NCBI RefSeq assembly: GCF_000970685.1
Contig: NZ_LAJB01000002.1
Coordinates: 465,854 to 529,853 of the forward strand
Reading direction: 5' to 3'
Origin: Domibacillus indicus
GTDB lineage: Bacteria; Bacillota; Bacilli; Bacillales; Domibacillaceae
Length of the DNA stretch: 64,000 nt
Shown: piece by piece, positions 17,357 through 25,669 of the stretch
How the letters are laid out: the number at the start of each line of letters is the position of its first letter
How positions within the stretch are numbered: position 1 is the first letter of the stretch
Notes under the pieces: generated by a model
What the model was told of the DNA's origin: nothing
Seen by the model: the letters and a program-made list of their open reading frames with translations, nothing else
Databases searched by the model: none
Made by a program: the position numbers and the translations under genes

Positions 17357-17394
17357 CTGCTGGCAAAACTAGAAAAAAGCTTTGAATTTTCGAC

Positions 17395-17421
17395 AAAAAA
17401 AAGACTGACAGTAGTCAGTCT
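17395..17421 (-). terminator. Terminator of the drm-punA-pdp operon
   Basis: Minus strand AGACTGAC, loop TACT, GTCAGTCT, then TTTTTTT. A perfect 8-bp stem. An identical 20-bp palindrome without a T tract lies over the pdp stop codon about 150 bp upstream. Confidence 0.8.
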
Positions 17422-17554
17422 CACGCTGTTTTAAAAAAGAGAGATTGTCAATTAAAATAACGTAATAAAAGTATAGCCATTCTCTGAACGATAAAAGTGA
17501 AATGCGGCTTTTCCTTTGTTATTTCTTTAAAAAAGTTTGTTTTTCAGCATTGTG

Positions 17555-17574
17555 AGACTGACAGTAGTCAGTCT
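17555..17574 (-). repeat. 20-bp palindrome over the pdp stop, copy of the downstream terminator
   Basis: AGACTGACAGTAGTCAGTCT, identical base for base to the stem-loop at 17402-17421. The pdp TGA stop lies inside it. The 133 bp between the two copies holds no gene I can support. Confidence 0.75.
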
Positions 17575-18872
17575 CCGATTACTTTATGAATAAGCTGCGG
17601 CCGGTTTATAGGCTCCGGTGAGAACCGGTAAGCCTGCCTTACTTTTTGGACAGCATTTTCCGGCGATTCGGTATCAGCGTGCAGAGTCACAAGCACATCC
17701 CCTTTTTGAACAGGGTCGCCGATTTTTTTCTTTAATGTAATGCCGACAGCATGATTAATGGCATCTTCTTTCGTTGCCCGGCCTGCGCCTAAATACATGG
17801 CCGCTGTGCCGATGGATTCTGCATCGATTTCAGCCACAAAGCCTTCTTCCTCGGCTTTTATATCTAAATGAAATTTTGCCTGCGGAAGCTTAGAGGTATC
17901 ATCAATCATACCGGCATCTCCGCCCTGGGCGATAATAAACCGGCGAAACGCTTCAAAAGCCCGTCCGTTTTCAAGATTGGCTTCAAGCGCAGTCCGTGCT
18001 TCGTCATAATGGGAAAATGCGCCGGCAAGCACGGTCATATGCGAAGCAATTTCAAGCGACAGTGTCCGCAGATCGTCTACTTTCGCTCCTTTTAAAATAT
18101 CCACTGCTTCTTTAATTTCATTGGCATTGCCCACTTCAAACCCGAGTGGCTGATTCATATCGCTGATAATAGCGATCGTTTTGCGGCCAAGATTATTGCC
18201 GATTGCCACCATTTCCTTTGCCAGCGCCTCTGAATCCTCCATCGTTTTCATAAAAGCGCCTGACCCCGTTTTTACGTCCAGCACAATGCTGTCCGCCCCC
18301 GAAGCAAGCTTTTTGCTCATAATCGAACCGGCAATCAGCGGAACGGCTTCAACGGTTGCGGTCACATCCCGCAGTGCGTATAATTTTTTGTCAGCCGGCG
18401 CCAGGTTTCCGGTCTGCCCGGCCACAGCGAGTTTATGGGTATTAACAATTTCAACAAATCTTTCTTTGGACATTTCAATTTCCAGGCCGTCGATCGCTTC
18501 AAGCTTATCGATCGTACCGCCGGTATGCCCCAGGCCGCGGCCGGACATTTTCGCGACCGGCACCCCAGCTGAAGCAACCAGCGGCCCTACAATAAAGGTT
18601 ACTTTGTCGCCGACTCCTCCTGTTGAATGTTTATCGACTTTATGTCCTTTAATTCCGGATAAATCAATAGTTTCTCCTGAATCTGCCATTGCTTTTGTAA
18701 GGACGGCCGTTTCCTGCGAATTCATTCCTTGAAAGTATATTGCCATCATAAAAGCAGCCGCCTGATAATCTGGAATATCGCCTTTTGTGTATCCTTCAAT
18801 AAAAAATTTTATTTCATCATCTGTCAGCGCCTGACCGCTGCGCTTATTATGAATAATATCAACCATTCTCAT
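17568..18872 (-). CDS. pdp: Pyrimidine-nucleoside phosphorylase
   Basis: A 434-residue enzyme splitting uridine, deoxyuridine and thymidine with phosphate into base and (deoxy)ribose-1-phosphate. The thymidine/pyrimidine phosphorylase signature KMSGRGLGHTGGTIDKLEAI is at about 107-126 and KHSTGGVGD binds phosphate. Third gene after drm and punA, 15 bp from punA, forming a nucleoside breakdown operon. In B. subtilis pdp sits elsewhere with dra and nupC; here it occupies the place of dacF. Confidence 0.96.
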   Translation of the reverse strand: MRMVDIIHNKRSGQALTDDEIKFFIEGYTKGDIPDYQAAAFMMAIYFQGMNSQETAVLTKAMADSGETIDLSGIKGHKVDKHSTGGVGDKVTFIVGPLVASAGVPVAKMSGRGLGHTGGTIDKLEAIDGLEIEMSKERFVEIVNTHKLAVAGQTGNLAPADKKLYALRDVTATVEAVPLIAGSIMSKKLASGADSIVLDVKTGSGAFMKTMEDSEALAKEMVAIGNNLGRKTIAIISDMNQPLGFEVGNANEIKEAVDILKGAKVDDLRTLSLEIASHMTVLAGAFSHYDEARTALEANLENGRAFEAFRRFIIAQGGDAGMIDDTSKLPQAKFHLDIKAEEEGFVAEIDAESIGTAAMYLGAGRATKEDAINHAVGITLKKKIGDPVQKGDVLVTLHADTESPENAVQKVRQAYRFSPEPINRPQLIHKVIGD

Positions 18873-18887
18873 TTGGACACCACACCT

Positions 18888-19703
18888 TTACAAAGATTGA
18901 ACAATCTCTTTTACATAAGCAAGAAAATCTGCACGTACTTTCTCGGTTGTTTCAATAACTTCATCGTGTGTAAGCGGCTGATCCAAAATCCCTGCAGCCA
19001 TGTTGGAAATGCAGGAAATACCAAGTACAGCCATGCCGCCGTGGCGTGCCGCTGTCACTTCCGGCACGGTCGACATTCCGACAGCATCCGCTCCAAGCAC
19101 CCGTGCCATGCGGACCTCGGCAGGTGTTTCATATACAGGCCCGGTATTTGCAGCGTAGACTCCTTCTTTCACAGAAATGCCGACTCGCACCGCCGCTTCT
19201 TTTGCCAGCCGCCTCAATTCGCGGCTGTATGCTGCAGACATGTCAGGAAAACGAACGCCAAGGCGGTTATCGTTTTTGCCAATCAGCGGGTTGCCTCCCA
19301 TTAAATTTAAGTGGTCTGAAATAAGCATTAAATCGCCGGGTTCAAACGACTCATTTACGCCCCCGGCTGCATTTGTCACAATAATTGTTTCAATGCCGAG
19401 TGCCTTCATTACCCTGACCGGAAAGGTTACCTGCTCAAACGTGTAGCCTTCATAATAATGAAAACGCCCTTTCATTGCAGCAACTGTTTTACCGGACAGT
19501 TTCCCAATGACGAGCTCCCCCGCATGGCCTTCTACTGTAGAAATCGGGAAATGAGGAATTGTTTCATACGGAATGGAAACGGCTTCTTCTACTTCATCGG
19601 CAAGCACGCCGAGGCCTGATCCTAAAATAAGGCCAATCTCCGGTGCTTGATTAAGCTTTTCTTTTAAAAACTGTGCTGCTTCTTCAATATGGTCAAAGTT
19701 CAT
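18888..19703 (-). CDS. punA: Purine nucleoside phosphorylase I
   Basis: A 271-residue trimeric-type purine nucleoside phosphorylase acting on guanosine, inosine and deoxy forms. Motifs: [15 protein letters not shown], the phosphate site [21 protein letters not shown] and the base-site region [10 protein letters not shown]. The start overlaps the drm stop by 4 bp. Confidence 0.96.
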   Translation of the reverse strand: MNFDHIEEAAQFLKEKLNQAPEIGLILGSGLGVLADEVEEAVSIPYETIPHFPISTVEGHAGELVIGKLSGKTVAAMKGRFHYYEGYTFEQVTFPVRVMKALGIETIIVTNAAGGVNESFEPGDLMLISDHLNLMGGNPLIGKNDNRLGVRFPDMSAAYSRELRRLAKEAAVRVGISVKEGVYAANTGPVYETPAEVRMARVLGADAVGMSTVPEVTAARHGGMAVLGISCISNMAAGILDQPLTHDEVIETTEKVRADFLAYVKEIVQSL

Positions 19704-20881
19704 GTTAATTCCCCCATAAAACTATTTCCGTGCTCCGGCATTTTAACGTGAAAATTTTCAGCAACCGAGGCACCGATATCTGCGAATGTTTTGCGAACCG
19801 GCAGTTCACCGCCATGCGAAAAGGCTTTTGAATAAACGAGAAGCGGCACATATTCACGTGTGTGATCCGTCCCGTGGTGAATCGGGTCATTTCCGTGATC
19901 CGCCGTTAAAATAAGCAGGTCGTCTTCTGTTAATTTGTCCATCAATTCCGGCAGACGGCCGTCAAATTCCTCAAGTGCCCTGCCGTATCCTTCCGGGTCC
20001 CGCCGGTGGCCAAATAAAGCATCAAAATCAACAAGATTTAAAAACGATAAGCCGGTAAAGTCTTTTTCGGCCGTTTTAATAAACTTATCCATCCCATCCA
20101 TGTTGGAGGTTGTGCGGATCGCTTCCGTCACTCCTTCTCCATCATAAATATCCGCGATTTTTCCAACCGCAATAACATCAAGGCCGCCATCCTTTAATTC
20201 ATTCATAACGGTGCGCCCAAATGGCTTAAGTGCATAGTCATGGCGGTTAGCCGTTCTTTTGAACGCGCCCGGCTCTCCCACAAACGGACGAGCAATCACG
20301 CGCCCGATCATATAATCACCCGTTTTTGTCATCGCCCGGGCCGTTTCACAGATACTGTACAATTCTTCAAGCGGCACAATCTCTTCATGGGCGGCAATCT
20401 GCAAAACAGAATCCGCTGACGTGTAGACAATCAGGGCTCCGGTTTTCATGTGCTCCTCGCCAAGCTCGTCTAAAATTTCGGTTCCGCTGGCCGGCTTGTT
20501 GCCAATTATTTTCCGGCCTGCCTTTTCTTCAAGTTCCTGGATCAGGGAATCAGGAAAACCATCCGGGAATACCTGGAAAGGGGTTTCGATATTCAGCCCC
20601 ATTATTTCCCAGTGACCCGTCATTGTATCTTTTCCATTTGATGCTTCCTGCATTTTTGTGTAAAACGCGGCCGGCTTTTCCGCTTTTGGAATGCCGGGAA
20701 TTTCTTTAATATTTGATAAGCCAAGCGCCGCTGTATTCGGCATATGCAGCCCGTTCATTTTTTGAGCGATATGTCCGAGTGTATCGGCGCCTTCATCCCC
20801 GAATGAAGCAGCATCCGGCGCTTCTCCAATCCCAACGGAATCGAGAACAATTAAGTGAATCCGTTTAAACGAATCATTCAT
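19700..20881 (-). CDS. drm: Phosphopentomutase
   Basis: A 393-residue alkaline-phosphatase-superfamily enzyme (DeoB) that interconverts (deoxy)ribose-1-phosphate and -5-phosphate, linking the phosphorylases to central metabolism. Metal-binding motifs [12 protein letters not shown] near the N terminus and LTADHGNDP with HTREYVPLL near the C terminus. The phosphoacceptor Thr lies in the [11 protein letters not shown] stretch. First gene of the operon. Confidence 0.97.
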   Translation of the reverse strand: MNDSFKRIHLIVLDSVGIGEAPDAASFGDEGADTLGHIAQKMNGLHMPNTAALGLSNIKEIPGIPKAEKPAAFYTKMQEASNGKDTMTGHWEIMGLNIETPFQVFPDGFPDSLIQELEEKAGRKIIGNKPASGTEILDELGEEHMKTGALIVYTSADSVLQIAAHEEIVPLEELYSICETARAMTKTGDYMIGRVIARPFVGEPGAFKRTANRHDYALKPFGRTVMNELKDGGLDVIAVGKIADIYDGEGVTEAIRTTSNMDGMDKFIKTAEKDFTGLSFLNLVDFDALFGHRRDPEGYGRALEEFDGRLPELMDKLTEDDLLILTADHGNDPIHHGTDHTREYVPLLVYSKAFSHGGELPVRKTFADIGASVAENFHVKMPEHGNSFMGELT

Positions 20882-20960
20882 CTGGCTGTTTCTCCCTTCT
20901 AGGTCGTACTGTTTTTAGTCTACCCTGACCATCTGGCAAATCACGCTTGCTTTTTCAAAT

Positions 20961-20978
20961 GTCAGAAGTCTGACTTCT
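20961..20978 (-). promoter_or_regulatory. Overlapping palindromes in the drm leader, possible operator
   Basis: GTCAGAAGTCTGAC (20961-20974) and AGAAGTCTGACTTCT (20964-20978) are overlapping near-perfect palindromes just downstream of a candidate promoter. The position fits a repressor site for the nucleoside operon. No regulator can be named. Confidence 0.4.
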
Positions 20979-20986
20979 TGTTTTCT

Positions 20987-21015
20987 AGTATAATCCATTT
21001 GTTTTAAAAAAACAA
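20987..21015 (-). promoter_or_regulatory. Candidate promoter of drm-punA-pdp
   Basis: Minus strand TTGTTT (21010-21015), 17-bp spacer, TATACT (20987-20992). The -35 overlaps the T tract of the xerD terminator. The leader would be about 100 nt. Confidence 0.5.
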
Positions 21016-21041
21016 AACGCGCCTGTATTTTTTCAGGCGCG
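21006..21041 (-). terminator. xerD terminator enclosing the stop codon
   Basis: Minus strand CGCGCCTG, 8-nt loop, CAGGCGCG, then TTTTGTTTTTTT. Perfect 8-bp GC-rich stem. The TGA stop of xerD is inside the hairpin. Confidence 0.85.
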
Positions 21042-21923
21042 CGGGTGAAACTGGCTATATACATCCTTCAGCCTTGTTTTGGTAACATGTGTATAAATTT
21101 GGGTAGTAGAAATATCTGCATGGCCAAGCATCTCCTGCACCGCCCGCAAATCCGCACCGTTTTCAAGCAAATGGGTGGCGAATGAATGCCGGATCGTATG
21201 AGGTGTCAGCTCTTTCTCAATGGTCGCTTTTTTCGCCAGCGCTTTAATCACTTTCCAAAACCCCTGGCGCGTCAGCCGCTGCCCATAATGATTTAAAAAC
21301 AGCGCTTCATCCCGCCGCTTGGCAGAAACAAGCTTCGGGCGGCCATTCTGCAAATATTGTTCGATCGCTTCAAGCGCATGGCTGCCCGCTGGAATAATCC
21401 GTTCTTTGCCGCCTTTTCCTGTACAGCGGACAAATCCCATTGTGAGGTGGACATCTTCCTTATTTAAAGATGTTAATTCACTAACCCGCAAACCGGAGGC
21501 ATACATCAGCTCCAGCATTGCTTTGTCCCGCAGGCCTAAAGGTGTTGATGTCTCCGGGGCTGCAAGCAATGCTTCCGTTTCCTCCATATTCAGCACCTTC
21601 GGAAGCGTACGGCCGGATTTTGGTGTTTCAATATGGTTTGTCGGGTCATGGGTGCTGATCCGGTCCTGGATCAAAAAGTGATGAAACGAGCGGATTGTTG
21701 AAATATGGCGGGCAATTGTTTTCGATGATTTCCCCTGTTCTTTGAGCTGTTCTAAAAAATGCAGAATGTGCAGGCGCTGAATATCCGGCGCTTTTACCTG
21801 CTCTACTTTTTCCATATATTCAGTGTAATGCCGCAAATCACGGCGGTAAGCTGAAATGGTGTTGGCCGAAAGCCCTTTTTCAACGAGTGAAAAATGCAGA
21901 AAATCATTCACATAATCATTCAT
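21033..21923 (-). CDS. xerD: Tyrosine recombinase XerD
   Basis: A 296-residue site-specific recombinase that, with a XerC-type partner, resolves chromosome dimers at dif. The SAM-like N-terminal domain covers about 1-90. Catalytic residues are Arg146 (ASGLRVSEL), Lys170 region (GKGGKER), His242 and Arg245 ([11 protein letters not shown]), His268 (LGHADI) and nucleophile Tyr278 (QIYTHV). GGAGG precedes the ATG. Location upstream of drm and downstream of fur matches ripX in B. subtilis. Confidence 0.96.
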   Translation of the reverse strand: MNDYVNDFLHFSLVEKGLSANTISAYRRDLRHYTEYMEKVEQVKAPDIQRLHILHFLEQLKEQGKSSKTIARHISTIRSFHHFLIQDRISTHDPTNHIETPKSGRTLPKVLNMEETEALLAAPETSTPLGLRDKAMLELMYASGLRVSELTSLNKEDVHLTMGFVRCTGKGGKERIIPAGSHALEAIEQYLQNGRPKLVSAKRRDEALFLNHYGQRLTRQGFWKVIKALAKKATIEKELTPHTIRHSFATHLLENGADLRAVQEMLGHADISTTQIYTHVTKTRLKDVYSQFHPRA

Positions 21924-21942
21924 ACCACGGTACCTCCGTTAT

Positions 21943-21971
21943 AAAAAAACCTTTCGATTCAAATCGAAAGG
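21943..21971 (-). terminator. fur terminator
   Basis: Minus strand CCTTTCGAT, 4-nt loop, ATCGAAAGG, then TTTTTTTAT, two bases after the fur stop codon. Confidence 0.85.
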
Positions 21972-21972
21972 C

Positions 21973-22458
21973 TTACTCTGCATGCTGCTTTTCCAAATCT
22001 TCCTGTTCACTTTCTTCCTGCTTTGAATGGCATCTGCTGCAAATGCCGTGAAATGTCAGACGGTGATCTTTAATTTTAAAATTCCATCTGCTTTCGACAA
22101 TCGCTTCCACATCGTCAAGCAAATCTTCCTGAATTTCATCCACAGCGCCGCATTCAATGCAGACAAGGTGATGGTGAAAGTGCGCTGCGCCTTCCTGGCG
22201 GAGGTCATAGCGGGAGACGCCGTCTCCAAAATTTATTTTATCAACCACTTTAAGTTCGTTTAATAATTCAAGCGTTCTGTAGACTGTAGCCAACCCAATT
22301 TCCGGTGCTTTTTCTTTAACGAGGAGGTACACGTCTTCAGCGCTTAAATGGTCCTCTTCATGTTCAAGAAGAACACGTACAGTCGCTTCGCGCTGCGGTG
22401 TCAGTTTGTAGCTTGCTGCATGCAGCTGTTTTTTGATTCGGTCAATCCGGCTTTCCAT
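21973..22458 (-). CDS. fur: Ferric uptake repressor Fur
   Basis: A 161-residue metal-responsive repressor of iron uptake genes. The winged-helix part contains LATVYRTLELL, the metal sites include HFHHHLVC, CIECG and the C-terminal CSRCHSK, and the early part (SYKLTPQREATVRVLLE) is that of B. subtilis Fur rather than PerR or Zur. The ATG at 22458 has GGGAGGGA upstream; the frame reaches back to 22506 without another ribosome site. Confidence 0.95.
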   Translation of the reverse strand: MESRIDRIKKQLHAASYKLTPQREATVRVLLEHEEDHLSAEDVYLLVKEKAPEIGLATVYRTLELLNELKVVDKINFGDGVSRYDLRQEGAAHFHHHLVCIECGAVDEIQEDLLDDVEAIVESRWNFKIKDHRLTFHGICSRCHSKQEESEQEDLEKQHAE

Positions 22459-22489
22459 GTTTGTTCCCTCCCTCGCCGATGTACTCCTT

Positions 22490-22517
22490 ATTATAACAAA
22501 AGGCATCCACGAATCAA
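22490..22517 (-). promoter_or_regulatory. SigA promoter of fur
   Basis: Minus strand TTGATT (22512-22517), 16-bp spacer, TATAAT (22490-22495), leader about 25 nt. The -35 overlaps the spoIIM stop codon. Confidence 0.7.
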
Positions 22518-23143
22518 AAGAATTTATTTATAAGAACATTCATAAACTGGCTCGAAATAAATGCCTCTGTCAGCGAAGCAAGCAAAATTGCCGCTGCTCC
22601 GCCGCTTATATAGCCCAGGTAAATGAAAAAACTTTTCGCGATTGGAACAGGCACGGTCTGGCGTGTTGTAATTTTTTGAACGAGACGGATCGAGCACGAA
22701 GCTGCCATAACAGCCGTAAACAAAAAAACCGGCACAAGAATGATATTTTGCGGCAAAATGGCTAAAAGCGAAAGAAAGAGCCCGTCCCATTTCATTTGCT
22801 GAATAAGAAAGCCAACCGAAAAGCCTGTTACTGCTCCTTTTAAAAAAAGGAGAATAAAAATCAGCGGCAGCCCAATAATAGAGATGCCTGCTACCCACAT
22901 TGCGCCTGTGAACTTTAAATTATGAATCAAGCTTTCAACAAAGAGATCAGCTGGATTGGCTACCGTACCTGCTGAAGATTGTCCAAAAAATTCTTTTACG
23001 TACGTATACAGTTCTGATTTTTGCACCGGTTCCATGCTGTTGACTGTCATCGCGCCAAAAGCCGTACCCGTCATAAATAGCACCGCTGAAAATAAATACA
23101 ATGCCGCTCTTTTTTGAATATGATCGATGATGGCAGTCCACAT
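22514..23143 (-). CDS. spoIIM: Stage II sporulation protein M
   Basis: A 209-residue polytopic membrane protein. SpoIIM anchors SpoIID and SpoIIP in the septal peptidoglycan machine that drives engulfment. Five to six membrane segments and family residues such as VNSMEP, FGQ and NLKFTGAMWVAG are visible. I chose the ATG at 23143, with GGAGG 9 bp upstream; a GTG at 23170 lies before that ribosome site and within a SigE-like promoter. Confidence 0.93.
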   Translation of the reverse strand: MWTAIIDHIQKRAALYLFSAVLFMTGTAFGAMTVNSMEPVQKSELYTYVKEFFGQSSAGTVANPADLFVESLIHNLKFTGAMWVAGISIIGLPLIFILLFLKGAVTGFSVGFLIQQMKWDGLFLSLLAILPQNIILVPVFLFTAVMAASCSIRLVQKITTRQTVPVPIAKSFFIYLGYISGGAAAILLASLTEAFISSQFMNVLINKFF

Positions 23144-23168
23144 GAATGGAGGCCTCCTCTCTTTTCGC

Positions 23169-23197
23169 ACTATATGAAAGGAGGCTGGCTATTATAC
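23169..23197 (-). promoter_or_regulatory. SigE-type promoter of spoIIM
   Basis: Minus strand GTATAAT (23191-23197), 14-bp spacer, CATATAGT (23169-23176), close to the SigE pattern KMATATT and CATACAMT. SpoIIM is known to be SigE-dependent in B. subtilis. The -35 overlaps the nudF stop. Confidence 0.6.
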
Positions 23198-23737
23198 CAG
23201 AGCGTTTAAGCGGATATATTGAAGCGCCCAGAGTGTTTTCGCATCAAAAATACGCTCTTCCTTCGCAAGCTGTTCCGCTTCTGCCAGGGTTACTTCCAGC
23301 AATTCAACAAATTCATCTTCGTCCGCGACAAGCCCTCCTTCTACTTTTTCAAGGTCTTTTGCCAGAAATACATGCACAAGCTCATCGGCGAATCCCGGCG
23401 ATGTATAAAAAGATTGAACATGCGTAATACTGCCCGGACGATAGCCTGTTTCTTCTTCCAGCTCCCTCGCTGCACAATAAGACGGCTCTTCGCCAGGCTC
23501 CAGCTTGCCAGCCGGCACTTCAACGAGCGGGCGCTCCAGGGCTTTTCGATATTGTTCTACTAAAATAATTTTCTTTTCGACGGTGATCGCAATCACACAG
23601 ACAGCGCCCGGATGTTTGATTAATTCCCGCTTTGCCGTTTTCCCGTCTGGCAGGATAACATCATCCACCTGCACATTGATTACTTTTCCTTTGAAAATAG
23701 ATTCTGTTTTGGTCGTTTTTTCTTCAAATTTATGCAT
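23192..23737 (-). CDS. nudF: ADP-ribose pyrophosphatase (Nudix)
   Basis: A 181-residue Nudix hydrolase splitting ADP-ribose into AMP and ribose-5-phosphate. The Nudix box is AARELEEETGY preceded by the glycine of EPGEEP; the preceding VEVPAGKLE is typical of ADP-ribose enzymes. AAAGGAG precedes the ATG. Placement next to spoIIM matches B. subtilis. Confidence 0.94.
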   Translation of the reverse strand: MHKFEEKTTKTESIFKGKVINVQVDDVILPDGKTAKRELIKHPGAVCVIAITVEKKIILVEQYRKALERPLVEVPAGKLEPGEEPSYCAARELEEETGYRPGSITHVQSFYTSPGFADELVHVFLAKDLEKVEGGLVADEDEFVELLEVTLAEAEQLAKEERIFDAKTLWALQYIRLNALV

Positions 23738-23804
23738 GAGAGTTCTCCTTTTCTATTTTTTCCTTTCCTATGATACACTTTTAAAAAAAGGAAGGTGATT
23801 CAAG

Positions 23805-24728
23805 TTGAAAACACGCGAAATTGGACAGTCTGGTATTTTCGCCAGTGAACTCGGCCTGGGCTGCATGTCGATCGGAACAGAAGAAAAGCAGGCAGAAGCC
23901 ATCTTAAAAACAGCCCTTGATCAAGGCATCACCTATTTTGATACCGCAGACTTATATGACTTCGGAGTTAATGAACAGCTGGTTGGCAAAGCACTCCATT
24001 CAGTCCGTGATCAAGTCGTCATTGCAACAAAAGCAGGCAACCGCTGGACGGATACAAAGGACAGGTGGACATGGGATGCATCTAAAACGTACATAAAAGA
24101 AGCAGCAAAGCAGAGTTTAAAACGGCTTGGCATTGACTATATTGATTTGTATCAGCTGCATGGCGGTACACTTGACGACCCAATTGATGAAACCATCGAA
24201 GCCTTTGAGGAACTGAAGTCAGAAGGACTGATTCGTGCTTATGGAATTTCCTCGATTCGCCCGACTGTGATCAATGAATATGTAAAAAGATCGAATTTTT
24301 CAAATGTAATGATGCAGTACAGCATACTGGACCGCCGTCCCGAGATGCAGGCGCTTCCTATTTTAGCAGAGAACGGCGTGACTGTCGCCGCCCGCGGTCC
24401 AATCGCCTTTGGCCTCTTAAGCCCGAAATGGCGTGACAAGCTGCCGAAAGCATCCAAAAAAGGACTCAAGTGGTACAATGAAGCCGAACTGGAGAAGGTA
24501 CTAACTTCACTGGAAAAAGAACTGCCGGCCGGACGCACCTTAAACGGACTGGCTTTCCGCTATGTGCTCCAGCATCCTGCTGCAGCGACTGTTGTTGCAG
24601 GGGCAAGCTCTGTGGAGCAGCTGAAAGAAAATGCCCGTGCGGTACAAGAATCCGCGCTCACGGAGGAAGAATATAAATGGGTACAAGATATCTCAAAAAC
24701 AGCCGATTACGACGCACATCGGCTTTAA
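23805..24728 (+). CDS. yqkF: Aldo/keto reductase (YqkF-like)
   Basis: A 307-residue NADPH-dependent oxidoreductase of the aldo/keto reductase superfamily. The catalytic tetrad appears as Asp (FDTADLYDFG), Tyr in the same segment, Lys (ATKAGNRW) and His (YQLHGGTLDD); the C-terminal cofactor region has VVAGASSVEQL. The physiological substrate is unknown. Translation most likely starts at the TTG at 23805, with AAGGAAGGTG upstream. It is divergent from nudF and overlaps the next gene by 52 bp. Confidence 0.9.
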   Translation: MKTREIGQSGIFASELGLGCMSIGTEEKQAEAILKTALDQGITYFDTADLYDFGVNEQLVGKALHSVRDQVVIATKAGNRWTDTKDRWTWDASKTYIKEAAKQSLKRLGIDYIDLYQLHGGTLDDPIDETIEAFEELKSEGLIRAYGISSIRPTVINEYVKRSNFSNVMMQYSILDRRPEMQALPILAENGVTVAARGPIAFGLLSPKWRDKLPKASKKGLKWYNEAELEKVLTSLEKELPAGRTLNGLAFRYVLQHPAAATVVAGASSVEQLKENARAVQESALTEEEYKWVQDISKTADYDAHRL

Positions 24729-25639
24729 AAAAAGGACTGGCAGCCAGCCTGTCTGCCGCTGCAGTAACAGCGGGAACCGGATTTTATCTGTCACATCGTA
24801 TTTTATATATTGCCAGGAAAGCGGAAGAAGCCATTATTGATCGCGAGACAAAAGCCGGCCGGTACGACATGCAGGCTTACAGAGAACTTCCAAAGAAGGA
24901 AGCCTGGGTAACATCGTCAGACGGCACCCGCTTAAAAAGTGTTTTTATTACCCCGCACCCCGGCCGTCCCTATGTGATCTTTTGCCATGGCGTCACAGAG
25001 CATAAAGTAAACTCGGTCAAATATATGAATGTGTTTTTGAAACGGGGCTTTAACGCTGTGCTCTTTGATCATCGCCGCCATGGAGAATCAGAAGGAAGAT
25101 TAACAAGCTACGGGCATTTTGAAAAACATGATTTAAAAGCGGTGGTAGACGAGCTGATCCGCCGGGAAGGAAGCCAGGTTGTTTTCGGTATTCACGGTGA
25201 GTCGATGGGAGCTGTTACTCTTTTGCTCTATGCCGGTACCGTGGAGGATAAAGCAGCTTTTTATATAGCGGACTGCCCATTTTCAGACTTCCGGGAACAG
25301 GTAAAACACCAGATGAAACGGGAACTTGGCTTTTCGCCGCCTTTTTTCATGGCTATTGCCGAGTGGGCTGTCTGGCTGCGGGGGCGCTATAAAATGGCGG
25401 AGCTGTCACCGCTTGAAGCGGTCCGCCGGATAAAAAATCCTGTTTTATTTATTCACAGTAAAGAAGACGATTTTATTTTGCCTGAAATGACAGAAGCGCT
25501 GTTTCAGGCAAAGCCCGGGCCAAAACAGCTGTTTATGGCAGAAAAAGGCGGACACGCCCAGTCCTACAATGAAAATGCCGAAGAATACGAACAAACTATT
25601 GACCGTTTTTTAGCCGAATACCACTTAGTGCCAAAATAA
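24677..25639 (+). CDS. yqkD: Membrane-anchored alpha/beta hydrolase (YqkD-like)
   Basis: A 320-residue serine hydrolase. One N-terminal hydrophobic segment (about 20-40) precedes the hydrolase domain with the oxyanion-side CHGVTEH, the nucleophile elbow GIHGESMG (Ser), IHSKEDDF carrying the acid, and the catalytic His in GGHAQS. Substrate unknown. The ATG at 24677 has GGAGG about 10 bp upstream and lies inside the aldo/keto reductase gene in another frame; no later ATG, GTG or TTG exists before the membrane segment, which supports the overlap. Confidence 0.88.
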   Translation: MGTRYLKNSRLRRTSALKKGLAASLSAAAVTAGTGFYLSHRILYIARKAEEAIIDRETKAGRYDMQAYRELPKKEAWVTSSDGTRLKSVFITPHPGRPYVIFCHGVTEHKVNSVKYMNVFLKRGFNAVLFDHRRHGESEGRLTSYGHFEKHDLKAVVDELIRREGSQVVFGIHGESMGAVTLLLYAGTVEDKAAFYIADCPFSDFREQVKHQMKRELGFSPPFFMAIAEWAVWLRGRYKMAELSPLEAVRRIKNPVLFIHSKEDDFILPEMTEALFQAKPGPKQLFMAEKGGHAQSYNENAEEYEQTIDRFLAEYHLVPK

Positions 25640-25669
25640 AAGGAGCCCTGCCGGCTCCTTTTATTTTTT
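25638..25669. terminator. Terminator between yqkD and the convergent dehydrogenase gene
   Basis: AAAAGGAGCC, loop CTGCC, GGCTCCTTTT followed by ATTTTTT on the plus strand. Ten perfect pairs. The A-rich left flank lets it work in the other direction too. Confidence 0.85.
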
